Below are positions 26,043 through 34,425 of a stretch of DNA of 64,000 nt, one piece after another. Source of the DNA: Bacteroidales bacterium 52_46 (GTDB lineage: Bacteria; Bacteroidota; Bacteroidia; Bacteroidales; Muribaculaceae); the NCBI GenBank assembly GCA_001915385.1, contig MNQK01000003.1:3969-67968 (forward strand), written 5' to 3'. A program made the translations under genes and the position numbers. How positions within the stretch are numbered: the first letter of the stretch is position 1; the number at the start of each line of letters is the position of its first letter. The notes under the pieces were generated by a model. That model was not told where the DNA came from and did no database searches. It saw only the letters and a list, made by a program, of their open reading frames with translations.

Positions 26043-26761
26043 CCGAGGAAATCAAAAATACACTGATAGAAAAGATGATTGACCGTCCGGACGAACTTAC
26101 GTCAGACGAAATCATGGCAATCTGCAGCGATGAGGAGCTTCGGGAACTCTACGAAATATCAACGAAGCTACAGGACACATTGCAGCCGGTGCCACAGACA
26201 CCCGCGGCGCAGGAATGGGATATGTTCAACCGCAGGCTCAGCATGCGCCGGCCGAAGAAAAAACTTTACCTGCGCCTCGTACAGACAGCGGCCGTCGTAG
26301 CGGGCCTGCTGCTCATATCGGCAGTTATCGTCAAAATCACCGGATATGCTCCGTCAGCCCCCGACCCGTCACTGACAGCCGACGTCGTCAACACTGACAT
26401 TACGGAAAGCCCGGCAGACACGATCCGCTGTCAAAACGATAAACTTGTCACAACTTTAAAAAACGACGCCTCACACATCGCAGATGCCTCAAAGTCCGAC
26501 AAGAATCGTTCTCCAAAGAAAGCGAAATCCTCCTCAACTCCGACGGCAACGCCTGACTTTGACGAATACCTGAGAATAGAGCAGGCCCGCATTGACAACG
26601 AAATAGCCATGGCAATGGCCGAAGTGTACGAAGCCGAATACCTTGCCTCGCTCGAAGCGGACTGCGTTTTCAATATGGCCGAGGGCAACCCGTCAACCGA
26701 AGAAAATAACAACAATTCATATACCGACAGAATCGATCTGAATAAAATAACAATGCTCTAA
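26039..26761 (+). CDS. Putative anti-sigma factor, single membrane span
   Basis: About 240 aa from the ATG that overlaps the sigma stop codon. The N-terminal cytoplasmic part (about 1-75, MTEEIKNTLIEKMIDRPDELTSDEIMAI) is acidic and helical. One membrane helix follows (LRLVQTAAVVAGLLLISAVIVKI, about 79-101), then an outside low-complexity Ser/Thr/Lys region and an Ala/Glu-rich helix. No family was recognised. Gene order, ATGA coupling and topology suggest it holds the ECF sigma factor at the membrane. This is inference. Confidence 0.6.
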   Translation: MTEEIKNTLIEKMIDRPDELTSDEIMAICSDEELRELYEISTKLQDTLQPVPQTPAAQEWDMFNRRLSMRRPKKKLYLRLVQTAAVVAGLLLISAVIVKITGYAPSAPDPSLTADVVNTDITESPADTIRCQNDKLVTTLKNDASHIADASKSDKNRSPKKAKSSSTPTATPDFDEYLRIEQARIDNEIAMAMAEVYEAEYLASLEADCVFNMAEGNPSTEENNNNSYTDRIDLNKITML

Positions 26762-26773
26762 AAATCAATGATT

Positions 26774-27598
26774 ATGAAAACAAGATTTATCGGAATTTTA
26801 TGTCTGCTCGCCATCGCGGTGCCTTTGCAGTCATCGTCGCAGACCAATATCATCAAAGCCTTTGACAAAATACTCAAAAGCTCCGACGTGACGTACACCG
26901 AAAAACATTCGATGGAAAAGGACACAAAAACGGGGCAGAAAGAATCTCAGTATGACATATACGATTTTACCCTTCCCGCCAACTCTTCACTTATAGACAA
27001 CGCCCTCAAGGCTTTTAAATCGGATGAAGCCATGGCATACTCCACAAGCAGCGGCACAACCGGAAAAAATGACAGTGAGATAAGTCTGGCCATCGGCAAC
27101 GGTGAAATGGGGACTCGCGTCAACGCCCCGGGCCGTAAATACATCTACTCCTGTTTCCTCGCACCCGACAGTGAGAATAAAGACGGCAACTACCGCTATG
27201 CCTACGGCATGAACTGGGAGACAAAAGACGGGGTAATTACGGGCAAACTGATTGTCACATACGCCACTACACTGAAATATCGCCAGGAGCAGAGCGAACG
27301 GTCGCAATTCAAGATTTTCACCAACACGACAACGTACTCAGGCACGACTAACGAAAATCCGTCATGGTTCAGCAAATTCATGGGGTACGTCCAGGCAATG
27401 GAGCAGACCACACCGGGCGCGCAACAGGCCCTCGCAACCAAAATCTATGAACATACCAAATCGATACCCACATCCGTCACGCGGGAAGACAAGATAATCG
27501 CCGGCGAGATATTGAAAAGTATGATTTCCAAGCCGCAATTCCGCAACACGACGGCAACACTCCAACTGCTCAACGGAGCCTGCACCAACTTAAAATAA
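26774..27598 (+). CDS. Exported protein of unknown function, ECF operon
   Basis: About 274 aa with a signal peptide (MKTRFIGILCLLAIAVPLQSSSQ). It resembles Bacteroidales proteins found behind ECF sigma genes, which start with a helical 'KAFDKILKSSDVTYTEKHSMEKD' type segment, continue with a middle beta-rich part and end in a helical domain; no name is assigned with confidence. The gap to the preceding gene is 12 bases, so it belongs to the same operon and may be the periplasmic sensor or output of the system. Confidence 0.6.
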   Translation: MKTRFIGILCLLAIAVPLQSSSQTNIIKAFDKILKSSDVTYTEKHSMEKDTKTGQKESQYDIYDFTLPANSSLIDNALKAFKSDEAMAYSTSSGTTGKNDSEISLAIGNGEMGTRVNAPGRKYIYSCFLAPDSENKDGNYRYAYGMNWETKDGVITGKLIVTYATTLKYRQEQSERSQFKIFTNTTTYSGTTNENPSWFSKFMGYVQAMEQTTPGAQQALATKIYEHTKSIPTSVTREDKIIAGEILKSMISKPQFRNTTATLQLLNGACTNLK

Positions 27599-27647
27599 CA
27601 GGAAACTTAAAATAACAGAAAACAGACATTTTTTCATACTTTGACCG

Positions 27648-27688
27648 TTTCAGGCTCCGGGACGCAATGGTGCATCCGGAGCCTGAAA
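27648..27688 (+). terminator. 13-bp stem after the ECF operon
   Basis: TTTCAGGCTCCGG (27648-27660) pairs with 27676-27688 over a 15-nt loop. There is no clear U-run after it. It is likely a terminator or transcript-end stabiliser for the ECF operon. Confidence 0.5.
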
Positions 27689-27739
27689 TCGTATGGCTAC
27701 AATTCAATGGAGTTCGTTCAAGCTGAGCTAAGTGGAACC

Positions 27740-27825
27740 GAGTGGGGCGGGGGCGTCTCGCCCCCGTGGTATTCTTTTTTTATCGCAGGAAGTTATCACG
27801 GGGGCGAGACGCCCCCGCCCCACTC
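27740..27825. repeat. GC-rich 29-bp palindrome between convergent genes
   Basis: Arms 27740-27768 and 27797-27825 are exact complements around a 28-nt T-rich loop. Each arm can also fold on itself (GGGGGCG TCT CGCCCCC), giving two alternative structures. It is placed between the convergent ECF operon and GtrA gene. Confidence 0.72.
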
Positions 27826-27841
27826 AACTCATCTTTGGACA

Positions 27842-28366
27842 TCAATAGCGTTTGGAGAAGGTGGCGTGGAGAAAGTAGTGGCAGCGGTCGATGAAATTGT
27901 CGAATGCCGTGGAGCGGAATACGAAATAGCGTTGCAGCATGAAATTCCACAGCACCGACACGATTATTGATGTTACGATTCGGGCGATGGTGAAGCGGAT
28001 GTTGTCAATCATGTTTAGAGAGTCGAGGAGCGAACTCTGGTCAAGGAGATTGGTGAAGTATTGCGTACCGAATGTGTTGAGCAGGAGGCTTCCGAGCCAT
28101 ACGAGGAAAAACTTGATGCCAATCGCGAGATACGAGCTCTCGCGCATTCTAAACGTGAACTTATAGTTAATCAGGCAGTTCACTATACCTCCCGCAGTGG
28201 CGCCAATCATGGCCGAGATACCAGCGGAGAGCGAAATAAGTGCATAGAATATAAAGCTGACGATGAAATCGGTATATGCCGAGATTTGCGATGTAATGAC
28301 CGAACGCAGGAACATGAATATGCCCCCGCCCTGCAGTAATTTGGATTTAAGCTTTTTCTTCTTCAT
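27842..28366 (-). CDS. GtrA-family membrane protein
   Basis: A 174-aa protein with four membrane helices and the GtrA layout: an N-terminal SQISAYTDFIVSFIFYALISLSAGISAMIGA pair, NCLINYKFTFRM, a second pair, then VSVLWNFMLQRYFVFRST. GtrA proteins flip or present lipid-linked sugars (polyprenyl-phosphate glucose) across the inner membrane. It is the last gene of a five-gene minus-strand cluster with a CDP-alcohol phosphatidyltransferase, which suggests a role in moving or decorating the lipid product. Confidence 0.85.
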   Translation of the reverse strand: MKKKKLKSKLLQGGGIFMFLRSVITSQISAYTDFIVSFIFYALISLSAGISAMIGATAGGIVNCLINYKFTFRMRESSYLAIGIKFFLVWLGSLLLNTFGTQYFTNLLDQSSLLDSLNMIDNIRFTIARIVTSIIVSVLWNFMLQRYFVFRSTAFDNFIDRCHYFLHATFSKRY

Positions 28367-28403
28367 TGCACTTGTGTTAATTCCCGGTAGTGAATATGTT
28401 GCA

Positions 28404-29135
28404 CTATTTCACGGTGTCCGTACAGGTCAATGCCAGGAGGTCGGCAAGCGACCCAATCTGCGACGGATGGGTCATGGCATCCTCATCGGCAGTCCATCCT
28501 TTTCCTTTGAGCCATGCCGTATGACAGCCTATCGACTCGGCCGGAAGTATATCCTTGCGCATGCTGTCGCCGACCACGAGCACTTCCTCAGGCTTCAGCC
28601 CGAGGGCGATGACGCCGAGCATGAATATGCGGGCGTCAGGCTTGCGCACTCCCACGACGGCACTTTCTATAATGCCGCGGAAGTACCGGCGTATGCCCAT
28701 GTCGCGTATCACGCTCTCTACATTGCCGTAGAAGTTGGATACAAGCACCAACGGATAGCGCTCCGACAGCTTCTCAAGCACGGGGCGAGCCTCATTGACC
28801 GACTCGCGCGCCCGCTCGTAGCAATAGCGTGCTATCGGCGACGCCTTTTCGGCTGCCACCGCGGGGGTGATTATGCCGCGGGCAGCGAGGTCGTCAAGCT
28901 CAAGCCGCATCTTTATCTCCATCACATCGAGAAATGTATGCTCGGGAAAGATATGGCGCGTGCGGGCAAGCTCACGTTCGGCATACACATAGCTCGTGCG
29001 GAATTCATCTTTGTCGACATCAAGGCCGCAGGCACGGTAGCCGTCGTAGATTACTTCGCTCCAGTGGTCGCCGTGGCTGTCGATTGTGCCGCCGTAGTCA
29101 AATATTATACCTTTTATATCATTTGTCATAATCAC
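28404..29135 (-). CDS. HAD-superfamily phosphatase
   Basis: A 243-aa haloacid dehalogenase hydrolase. Motif I is IIFDYGGTIDS (nucleophile Asp13), motif II lies in LVLVSNFYG, and motif III/IV in VGVRKPDARIF and VLVVGDSMRKDI. The start overlaps the end of the CDP-alcohol phosphatidyltransferase gene by 17 bases (or 11 from the second ATG at 29129), so the two are translationally coupled. It probably removes a phosphate from the product of that enzyme, as in phosphatidylinositol-phosphate or phosphatidylglycerophosphate pathways. The substrate is inferred only. Confidence 0.85.
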   Translation of the reverse strand: MIMTNDIKGIIFDYGGTIDSHGDHWSEVIYDGYRACGLDVDKDEFRTSYVYAERELARTRHIFPEHTFLDVMEIKMRLELDDLAARGIITPAVAAEKASPIARYCYERARESVNEARPVLEKLSERYPLVLVSNFYGNVESVIRDMGIRRYFRGIIESAVVGVRKPDARIFMLGVIALGLKPEEVLVVGDSMRKDILPAESIGCHTAWLKGKGWTADEDAMTHPSQIGSLADLLALTCTDTVK

Positions 29136-30090
29136 CGTCTTTAAGGCGTTGCGTCATCTTTTTGCAAATTCTCTCATGACGGACCACCATATAGACCATC
29201 AGCGAGTTGAGCACCGTGAACTCGAATACGAAGTATATCCACGGCATCCTTACAAAAAGCGATATGAACAGTACTATCACGCGCCAGTTGAACGACAGGA
29301 TATTGGTATACTTCATCAGCGGAAGGCTCATGGCGCGGAAATCGTCACGGAACCGCTGCGGTATGGCACCTCCGTGGAAACGCTCGCGCAACTCCTTGCG
29401 GAGAGCCTCCATAGCCGGTGTCATCTTCTCCTGCGACACGGTGTAGTTGATGTAGAACGCCATGGTCACCTTGTTCCAGAAATTGCCTTTCCATGGAGTG
29501 GCTTTCTGGCGGGCACGCAGGTCGTCGACATTTTCAAGCTCGCTACCGTCCTTGCCTTTGAGGAAGAAAAGGTGGAACTGGCGGTAGTGGTCGGCCATCG
29601 AGGCCTGCTTGGCATGGCATATACCGGTGGTGACGGCAAGTGTCCATATCACCCAATGGTGCTCGATGAAGAATGGCGACGTGACTATCTCGCGGAAACA
29701 CAGCGAGAAGTATATCGTGATAAACCAGATGTCGCCGGCCAGTCCGTCGAGTATTCGGCCCAGACGCGAGTATTGACCGGTCATACGGGCGAGCTGTCCG
29801 TCGGCGCTGTCAAACGAGTTGGCCCACACGAGCAGCACCATACCCAGTATGTTGATCCATATATTGTTGTAGTAGAACGCGATGCCGGCTCCTACGCCGA
29901 GGAATATCGAAGCTATCGTTATGGCGTTGGGAGTGACACCCAGTCGTGCGGCCAGCTTGGCCCACATGTAGCCTATCGGACGGTAGAACCAGAGGTCGAT
30001 ATGCTCTTCGGTGTCCATCGACTTGAGGGTGTCGCGGTACGACACCTGTCCGGCTGCGTTTTTGCGCGATTGCGTTGATTGTTGACTCAT
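29119..30090 (-). CDS. CDP-alcohol phosphatidyltransferase
   Basis: A 323-aa membrane enzyme that transfers a phosphatidyl (or other) group from a CDP-activated alcohol to a second alcohol. The complete active-site motif DxxDGxxAR(x8)GxxxDxxxD is visible in FDSADGQLARM followed by YSRLGRILDGLAGD (near residues 90-116). Several membrane helices flank it. It is longer than ordinary phosphatidylinositol or phosphatidylserine synthases, with a charged insertion (HLFFLKGKDGSELENVDDLRARQKATP) in the middle. Its neighbours (nucleotidyltransferase, ATP-grasp, HAD, GtrA) point to an unusual head group. Confidence 0.9.
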   Translation of the reverse strand: MSQQSTQSRKNAAGQVSYRDTLKSMDTEEHIDLWFYRPIGYMWAKLAARLGVTPNAITIASIFLGVGAGIAFYYNNIWINILGMVLLVWANSFDSADGQLARMTGQYSRLGRILDGLAGDIWFITIYFSLCFREIVTSPFFIEHHWVIWTLAVTTGICHAKQASMADHYRQFHLFFLKGKDGSELENVDDLRARQKATPWKGNFWNKVTMAFYINYTVSQEKMTPAMEALRKELRERFHGGAIPQRFRDDFRAMSLPLMKYTNILSFNWRVIVLFISLFVRMPWIYFVFEFTVLNSLMVYMVVRHERICKKMTQRLKDGDYDK

Positions 30091-30176
30091 TTGCTGATTT
30101 CGTTTTCTCTTTATACTGATGTGCGGCGTGGCGAAGTCAGCCGCTTATACTGTTGTCGGAGAGGGAGGGCGGATAC

Positions 30177-31037
30177 TCAGCGCTGTTTGATGGCAGAGAG
30201 AATATACTTGGCGATATGGGGAGCTGCGGCGTCGCGGCACGGCGCGAAGCTGGGCCAGTCGTTGAAGTCGATTATGCGTATGTCGCCTTCGGGAGAGATG
30301 ATGCAGTCGCCGCCATAGATTTTCACATCAAGCACATCGGATGCATGCTGGCATATTTCACGCATCCTGTCCTTGTCAAATTCAAGTCCCCGGCTTTTGC
30401 CGTTGATGGCTTCGTGGCCATACTTGCTGTGCCCCTCGTCAAACGGATAGAACCAGTAGAAGAAACGCGAGCCTGACACGCCGTAGAACTTAATGAGGTC
30501 GCCCACAAGATGCTTGTTGATGACCGCACGCTTGATACCGCGCAGGAAATATTCCTGCAGCACTTCCTGAGCCTCCTCGGGATGGCGCACGTAGGAGACA
30601 TCCTCCTTGTGCATTGCATGGAAATCGCCGCGCTTGATCCAGCAGCGTGTGAATCCCGCCTTGATGAGCTTGCCCTTCACGACCTCGTCGGTATCGACCA
30701 TGAGGCTGTCGGGGTAAGGGATATTGTGCCCCATGAGTATGCGCGTCATGCGTTCGCGGGTGCAGTTTTCGATACCGTGGCCGGAGTTGATGACGAGACG
30801 TCCTTCGTCCTCGAGTTTCTGGAGCAGGTCGATTGAACGGCGCTCGCGGCACATGTTGACGATTATATCTTCCTTTACGTTGCCGTTGATGAATTGCTCC
30901 TCGGAGTAGATGTTGACCTCACAGCCGCGTTTGCGCAGCTGCTCGGTGACGGCATTGAGAATCGCGGCATCGTTGCCTATATGGTTGGGAGAATAGGCTC
31001 CCGCGCGCATGATTGCCGCTATTTTTATATCAGCCAT
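30177..31037 (-). CDS. ATP-grasp-like enzyme
   Basis: A 286-aa protein with the look of the RimK/glutathione-synthetase group. The N-terminal pre-ATP-grasp part (IAAIMRAGAYSPNHIGNDAAIL) is followed by NSGHGIENCTRERMTRIL and IPYPDSLMV, then a lysine-containing CWIKRGDFHAMHKEDVSYV and a metal-site end (GGDCIISPEGDIRIIDFNDWPSFAPCRD). It would ligate a carboxylate to an amine or thiol with ATP. An amino acid or amine could be attached to a head group or sugar. It sits between the nucleotidyltransferase and the CDP-alcohol phosphatidyltransferase genes. Confidence 0.75.
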   Translation of the reverse strand: MADIKIAAIMRAGAYSPNHIGNDAAILNAVTEQLRKRGCEVNIYSEEQFINGNVKEDIIVNMCRERRSIDLLQKLEDEGRLVINSGHGIENCTRERMTRILMGHNIPYPDSLMVDTDEVVKGKLIKAGFTRCWIKRGDFHAMHKEDVSYVRHPEEAQEVLQEYFLRGIKRAVINKHLVGDLIKFYGVSGSRFFYWFYPFDEGHSKYGHEAINGKSRGLEFDKDRMREICQHASDVLDVKIYGGDCIISPEGDIRIIDFNDWPSFAPCRDAAAPHIAKYILSAIKQR

Positions 31038-31064
31038 GATTGGTGGTTATTAAGTATCTGTTAT

Positions 31065-31772
31065 TTATCCATTGATGAGTGCTATGGCTTTCTCGATGTC
31101 CGACTGATGGTCGACATCGATTATCTTGCCCATGTCGTAGGCATGCAGGTTGAGACCGTCGGCCACAAGCGCGCGCTGGAAATTGCGCATGCGGCTCACT
31201 CCGCCGTCGATACATTTCTGCAATACGCCGACAGCGGTATGGTCGAGGCCGTATATGCCGCCCGATATATACTTTGCGTGGGCCGACGGCGTGTCGTTGA
31301 ACGCCGTGATGCGCATCTGCGAGTCGACATCGACATAAAGGGGCTTTTCATCGTCGATATACGATGTCACGGCCATAAGTCCGTCGACATCCTCCCCTTC
31401 CCGCTCGAATGCCTCGACATATCGGCGGAAATCGTTCTCACGGAATATGGTGTCGACGGTCGTGAGGATGAAACGTCCCTCGGGGAGCACGCTGCTCACT
31501 TCATAAAAGCTGTGCATGGAGCTTGGCGTCGACTTTACTACGAGCCGCAGTTCGACAGGCAGAGTGACGGCGAGATTTTCAAGATATTCCCTTACTTCGG
31601 TCATCTGCTCGTTGACAATTACCGAGATGCATTCGGCGCCGCAGTTGACGAATATATCGATAAGGCGCCCTATCATCGGACGTCCGTTGAGCGAGACCAA
31701 CGGCTTCGGCGTCGCAACGCCTTCCTGTTGAAGCCGCGAACCCTCACCGGCGGCTATTATTGCAAAATTCAT
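31065..31772 (-). CDS. Nucleotidyltransferase (NTP_transferase family)
   Basis: A 235-aa enzyme that activates a phosphorylated alcohol or sugar with NTP. The nucleotide-binding AAGEGSRL (7-14) and Lys23 in TPKPLVSLNGRPMI are intact, and a TTVDTIF segment replaces the usual D-x-D metal site. First gene of the five-gene cluster; a consensus promoter lies at 32065-32095. With a CDP-alcohol phosphatidyltransferase in the same row, CTP:(polyol phosphate) cytidylyltransferase is a sensible guess. Inositol- or glycerol-phosphate-type substrates are possible. Confidence 0.83.
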   Translation of the reverse strand: MNFAIIAAGEGSRLQQEGVATPKPLVSLNGRPMIGRLIDIFVNCGAECISVIVNEQMTEVREYLENLAVTLPVELRLVVKSTPSSMHSFYEVSSVLPEGRFILTTVDTIFRENDFRRYVEAFEREGEDVDGLMAVTSYIDDEKPLYVDVDSQMRITAFNDTPSAHAKYISGGIYGLDHTAVGVLQKCIDGGVSRMRNFQRALVADGLNLHAYDMGKIIDVDHQSDIEKAIALING

Positions 31773-31862
31773 ATCTATACTGACGTATGAAATTATTACT
31801 TCGATTGCTTCATTTTTCCAAATACCTACTCACTGCACTGACGTGTCGCAACCACTTTAGCA

Positions 31863-31975
31863 GTAGGGACACACGGTCTGTGCGTCCGTGAAATGCACGT
31901 TGACCATCAGCTGACTACCGGACGCACAGACCGTGCGTCCCTACAATGCTGACCGAAATTCCGCAGTTGTGCAAC
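31863..31975. repeat. Dispersed GGACGCACAGACC palindrome element, copy 3
   Basis: Arms 31863-31888 and 31919-31944 are complementary over 26 nt with one mismatch and have the same sequence as those at 9430-9510. The flank 31941-31975 matches 3412-3446 at 28 of 35 positions. It lies in the predicted leader of the lipid-cluster operon. Confidence 0.78.
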
Positions 31976-32064
31976 ACCTTCCGGCATTTTCAGATATTTT
32001 CCAAATTTTGTTATATTCCATGCATGCTGTCGTGCAGCATAATCACATGGCAACGATTAACCTA

Positions 32065-32095
32065 CAAAAGTAATAAAAAAAATTCAACCGTCAAA
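32065..32095 (-). promoter_or_regulatory. Promoter of the lipid head-group cluster
   Basis: On the minus strand TTTG (32095-32092), a 19-nt spacer and TACTTTTG (32072-32065). The first gene starts at 31772, so the leader is about 290 nt and includes the palindrome at 31863-31944. Confidence 0.6.
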
Positions 32096-32142
32096 ACCGT
32101 TTTCCATAACCCGTTCACGTGCAGAAATATCACAACACAATT

Positions 32143-32406
32143 TTACTCCGATTTCTTTGCGGTTATTATGGTGTGGCTGCCGGCGTTGACTGTTATTTTG
32201 ATTTGACGTGCGGTTATATACCAGTTTTTCCCCTTGCGCTCAATCAATGCCGTACTGTCGCACACTATGCCGCGGCACAGGGCTACGACGTCGGCTGAAC
32301 CGGGAAGCTGTAGATTACGTCTTATCCGGTCGAGCCCCAACGGAGTAGTGTGGAGGGCGCTTATATCAATATCGTTTTTCATTGGAATCTCATAAATGAT
32401 TTTCAT
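32143..32406 (-). CDS. DUF3781-like small protein
   Basis: An 87-aa protein whose pattern TTPLGLDRIRRNL, VVALCRGIV, IERKGKNWYITARQIKITVN and AGSHTIITAKK resembles DUF3781. The function is unknown. The ATG at 32406 overlaps the stop codon of the metal-transporter gene (ATGA), which supports the longer start over the ATG at 32382 and indicates translational coupling to the transporter. Confidence 0.65.
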   Translation of the reverse strand: MKIIYEIPMKNDIDISALHTTPLGLDRIRRNLQLPGSADVVALCRGIVCDSTALIERKGKNWYITARQIKITVNAGSHTIITAKKSE

Positions 32407-33335
32407 TTATTCAGTTTTTCGCATCGCTGTCGGGCGGCGGATGCGCCGGACGGAATCGGTTCCATGTGGATATTGACTATTGAATTTGCTCCGAAACGTT
32501 GCTTTATGGCGTTCTCAGCGCGGGTGGCAAGCGCATGGGCTTCGGAGAGGCTCATGTTGCCGTCCATCTTGGCATGGAAGTCGATGGCCACGATGTTGCC
32601 GACACGGCGTGTGCGCAGATTGTGGACATATTCAATACCGGGGACAGAAACAGCAAGCTCTACAATCTCTTTCTGTTTATCCTCGGGCAGCGATGCTTCA
32701 AGCAGCTCACTGACCGACGGACGGACAATATCGTAGCCGCTTTTTATAATGAAGAGACTGACTATGACAGCGGCCAGAGGGTCGAGTATGCGCCACTCCT
32801 CCCCCAGGAACATAGCACCGGCTATGCCGACAAGTGTGCCGACCGACGATATCGCATCGCTGCGGTGATGCCACGCATTGGCCGTGACGGCAGCCGAACA
32901 GGTCTCCTTACCGGCTTTCACCGTATAGCGATAAAGCCATTCCTTTGACACTATCGACGCAACAGCGACTATGAGCGCCACGACTCCGGGACGAGGCGGC
33001 CGCACTCCCTCAATACTGTCAACGACTTCCTTTATGCCGTTTACCATCAACCCGATGCCAGCAGCAACCAGAATAAGGCCTATGACAAGTGTAGCCAGCG
33101 TCTCATATTTGCCATGGCCGTAATCGTGACCTATGTCACGCGGTTTACCGGCAATTTTCACAAAAATAAGCACTATGGCGTCGGTGATGAAATCGCTGAG
33201 CGAATGCACGGCGTCGGCCACCATAGCCGAACTGCGGCCGGCGATACCTGCGACAAACTTAAGCACGATAAGCATTGCGTTGACAGCCGAACCGACCAGC
33301 GTAACTTTATAAATTCTTTTTTCTCTCGGGTTCAT
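32403..33335 (-). CDS. Cation diffusion facilitator metal exporter
   Basis: A CDF-family antiporter of about 310 aa that exports divalent metals (Zn, Fe, Mn or Co) across the inner membrane. Six helices are visible. The metal-site residues lie in VADAVHSLSDFITDAI (helix 2, HxxxD) and NAWHHRSDAISSVG (helix 5, HxxxD). The C-terminal cytoplasmic domain (ELLEASLPEDKQKEI, VHNLRTRRVGNIVAIDFHAKMDG) is of the normal CDF type. The start at 33335 (MNPREKRIYK) avoids an unnatural N-terminal extension. OxyR lies upstream on the same strand. Confidence 0.92.
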   Translation of the reverse strand: MNPREKRIYKVTLVGSAVNAMLIVLKFVAGIAGRSSAMVADAVHSLSDFITDAIVLIFVKIAGKPRDIGHDYGHGKYETLATLVIGLILVAAGIGLMVNGIKEVVDSIEGVRPPRPGVVALIVAVASIVSKEWLYRYTVKAGKETCSAAVTANAWHHRSDAISSVGTLVGIAGAMFLGEEWRILDPLAAVIVSLFIIKSGYDIVRPSVSELLEASLPEDKQKEIVELAVSVPGIEYVHNLRTRRVGNIVAIDFHAKMDGNMSLSEAHALATRAENAIKQRFGANSIVNIHMEPIPSGASAARQRCEKLNK

Positions 33336-33379
33336 ATCATTCTCTCGGGTCCATATCAGATGAATACTTGGGTAAACCG

Positions 33380-34306
33380 TCAAAGTTTTATGCCGTATTT
33401 CAGGATATTGGGTTCAAACATGTGTCGGGGGATAAACTTCACAAGAGTATCGGCGACAGTATTGAGCATCTTGCCACGGATATAATCATCCTTGATATAC
33501 AGCGATATACGGCGCATCGACAGATAGTCACCGTCGATATGGCGCACGTTGAGACGCTGACGCGGTGAGAGAAGCGGCAGATGCATCTCGGGGATTATGG
33601 TATAACCGCCGTTGGCGTCGACAATACGTATGAGTGTCTCTATATTGCCGGCCTCATAGATATGCCGCCCTTTGGCTCGCTCCCGGCAGAAACTGAAGGC
33701 GCTCTGACGCAGGCACTGGCTCTCCTTCATTATCCACATATTCTCATGCTCGAGGTTATCGGGACTGAATGCCTCAAGACGCCGGCTGCAGTTTTCGGAG
33801 AGGTATACCATGAACCGCTCGGTATAGAGCGGTATTTCATATATGCCGTCGGCGGCGTGACCTGCTGTAGCGATGCCGCAATCGGCAGTTCCTTTCCTAA
33901 GCGCGTCCACCATCGACGAGGCTTTCATTTCTTCTATGGTCAGGTCAACTTCCGGATAGTCATTGAGATATATGCGTATAAACGACGGTATGACATACGG
34001 TGCGATACCGGGACTTATACAGATGGCGAGGCGTCCGCTTACACTGCCTTTCGCCTCGCTCACGATTTCGGATATGCGCTCGGCCTCTGCCACCGCCCTG
34101 ATGGCCTGGCGTATAATCTTTTCACCGATGACAGTCGGGGTCACACGCTTGTTTGTACGGTCAAATATGCGCACGTCAAGCTCCTCCTCAAGTTTTACAA
34201 GCATACCGCTCAGAGTGGGCTGAGTGACTTCGCATGCTTCGGCTGCTTTTGAAAAACTTCGGTGACGGTCAACTGCTATTACGTATTTTAGTTGCTGCAA
34301 TGTCAT
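33380..34306 (-). CDS. oxyR: OxyR, peroxide-sensing LysR regulator
   Basis: A 308-aa LysR-type regulator. The N-terminal HTH is typical (LQQLKYVIAVDRHRSFSKAA, CEVTQPTLSGMLVKLEEEL). The sensing cysteines of OxyR are present: Cys198 and Cys207 in KESQCLRQSAFSFCRER, spaced exactly as Cys199/Cys208 of E. coli. It should switch on catalase, Dps and peroxidase genes when the disulfide forms. It is divergent from a membrane Fe-S protein and upstream of a CDF metal exporter, so iron and peroxide handling are grouped here. Confidence 0.93.
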   Translation of the reverse strand: MTLQQLKYVIAVDRHRSFSKAAEACEVTQPTLSGMLVKLEEELDVRIFDRTNKRVTPTVIGEKIIRQAIRAVAEAERISEIVSEAKGSVSGRLAICISPGIAPYVIPSFIRIYLNDYPEVDLTIEEMKASSMVDALRKGTADCGIATAGHAADGIYEIPLYTERFMVYLSENCSRRLEAFSPDNLEHENMWIMKESQCLRQSAFSFCRERAKGRHIYEAGNIETLIRIVDANGGYTIIPEMHLPLLSPRQRLNVRHIDGDYLSMRRISLYIKDDYIRGKMLNTVADTLVKFIPRHMFEPNILKYGIKL

Positions 34307-34326
34307 AACAATAGAATGTCTCTATG

Positions 34327-34334
34327 CAAAGATA
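34327..34334 (-). promoter_or_regulatory. Possible -7 element of oxyR
   Basis: TATCTTTG on the minus strand, 20 bases before the oxyR ATG. No good TTTG lies at the right distance, as is common for regulated promoters. Confidence 0.45.
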
Positions 34335-34344
34335 GACAAATTCA

Positions 34345-34376
34345 TTTGTAAGCCTATAATAGAACCGCTAAATTTG
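34345..34376 (+). promoter_or_regulatory. Promoter of the Fe-S membrane protein
   Basis: TTTG (34345-34348), a 20-nt spacer and TAAATTTG (34369-34376), a full consensus match. The ATG at 34426 follows a leader of about 45 nt. It overlaps the region upstream of oxyR, so OxyR binding could affect both genes. Confidence 0.72.
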
Positions 34377-34425
34377 TGCTGAGAAATAAAATTTATTAAA
34401 AACTACGCAATAAACGACTTTTTTT

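Noticed and set aside
28263..29144. 293-codon plus-strand frame over the HAD gene
   Set aside because: Shadow of the HAD gene, which has all its motifs on the minus strand.
29149..30078. 309-codon plus-strand frame over the CDP-alcohol phosphatidyltransferase
   Set aside because: Shadow frame; the minus-strand product has the full active-site motif.
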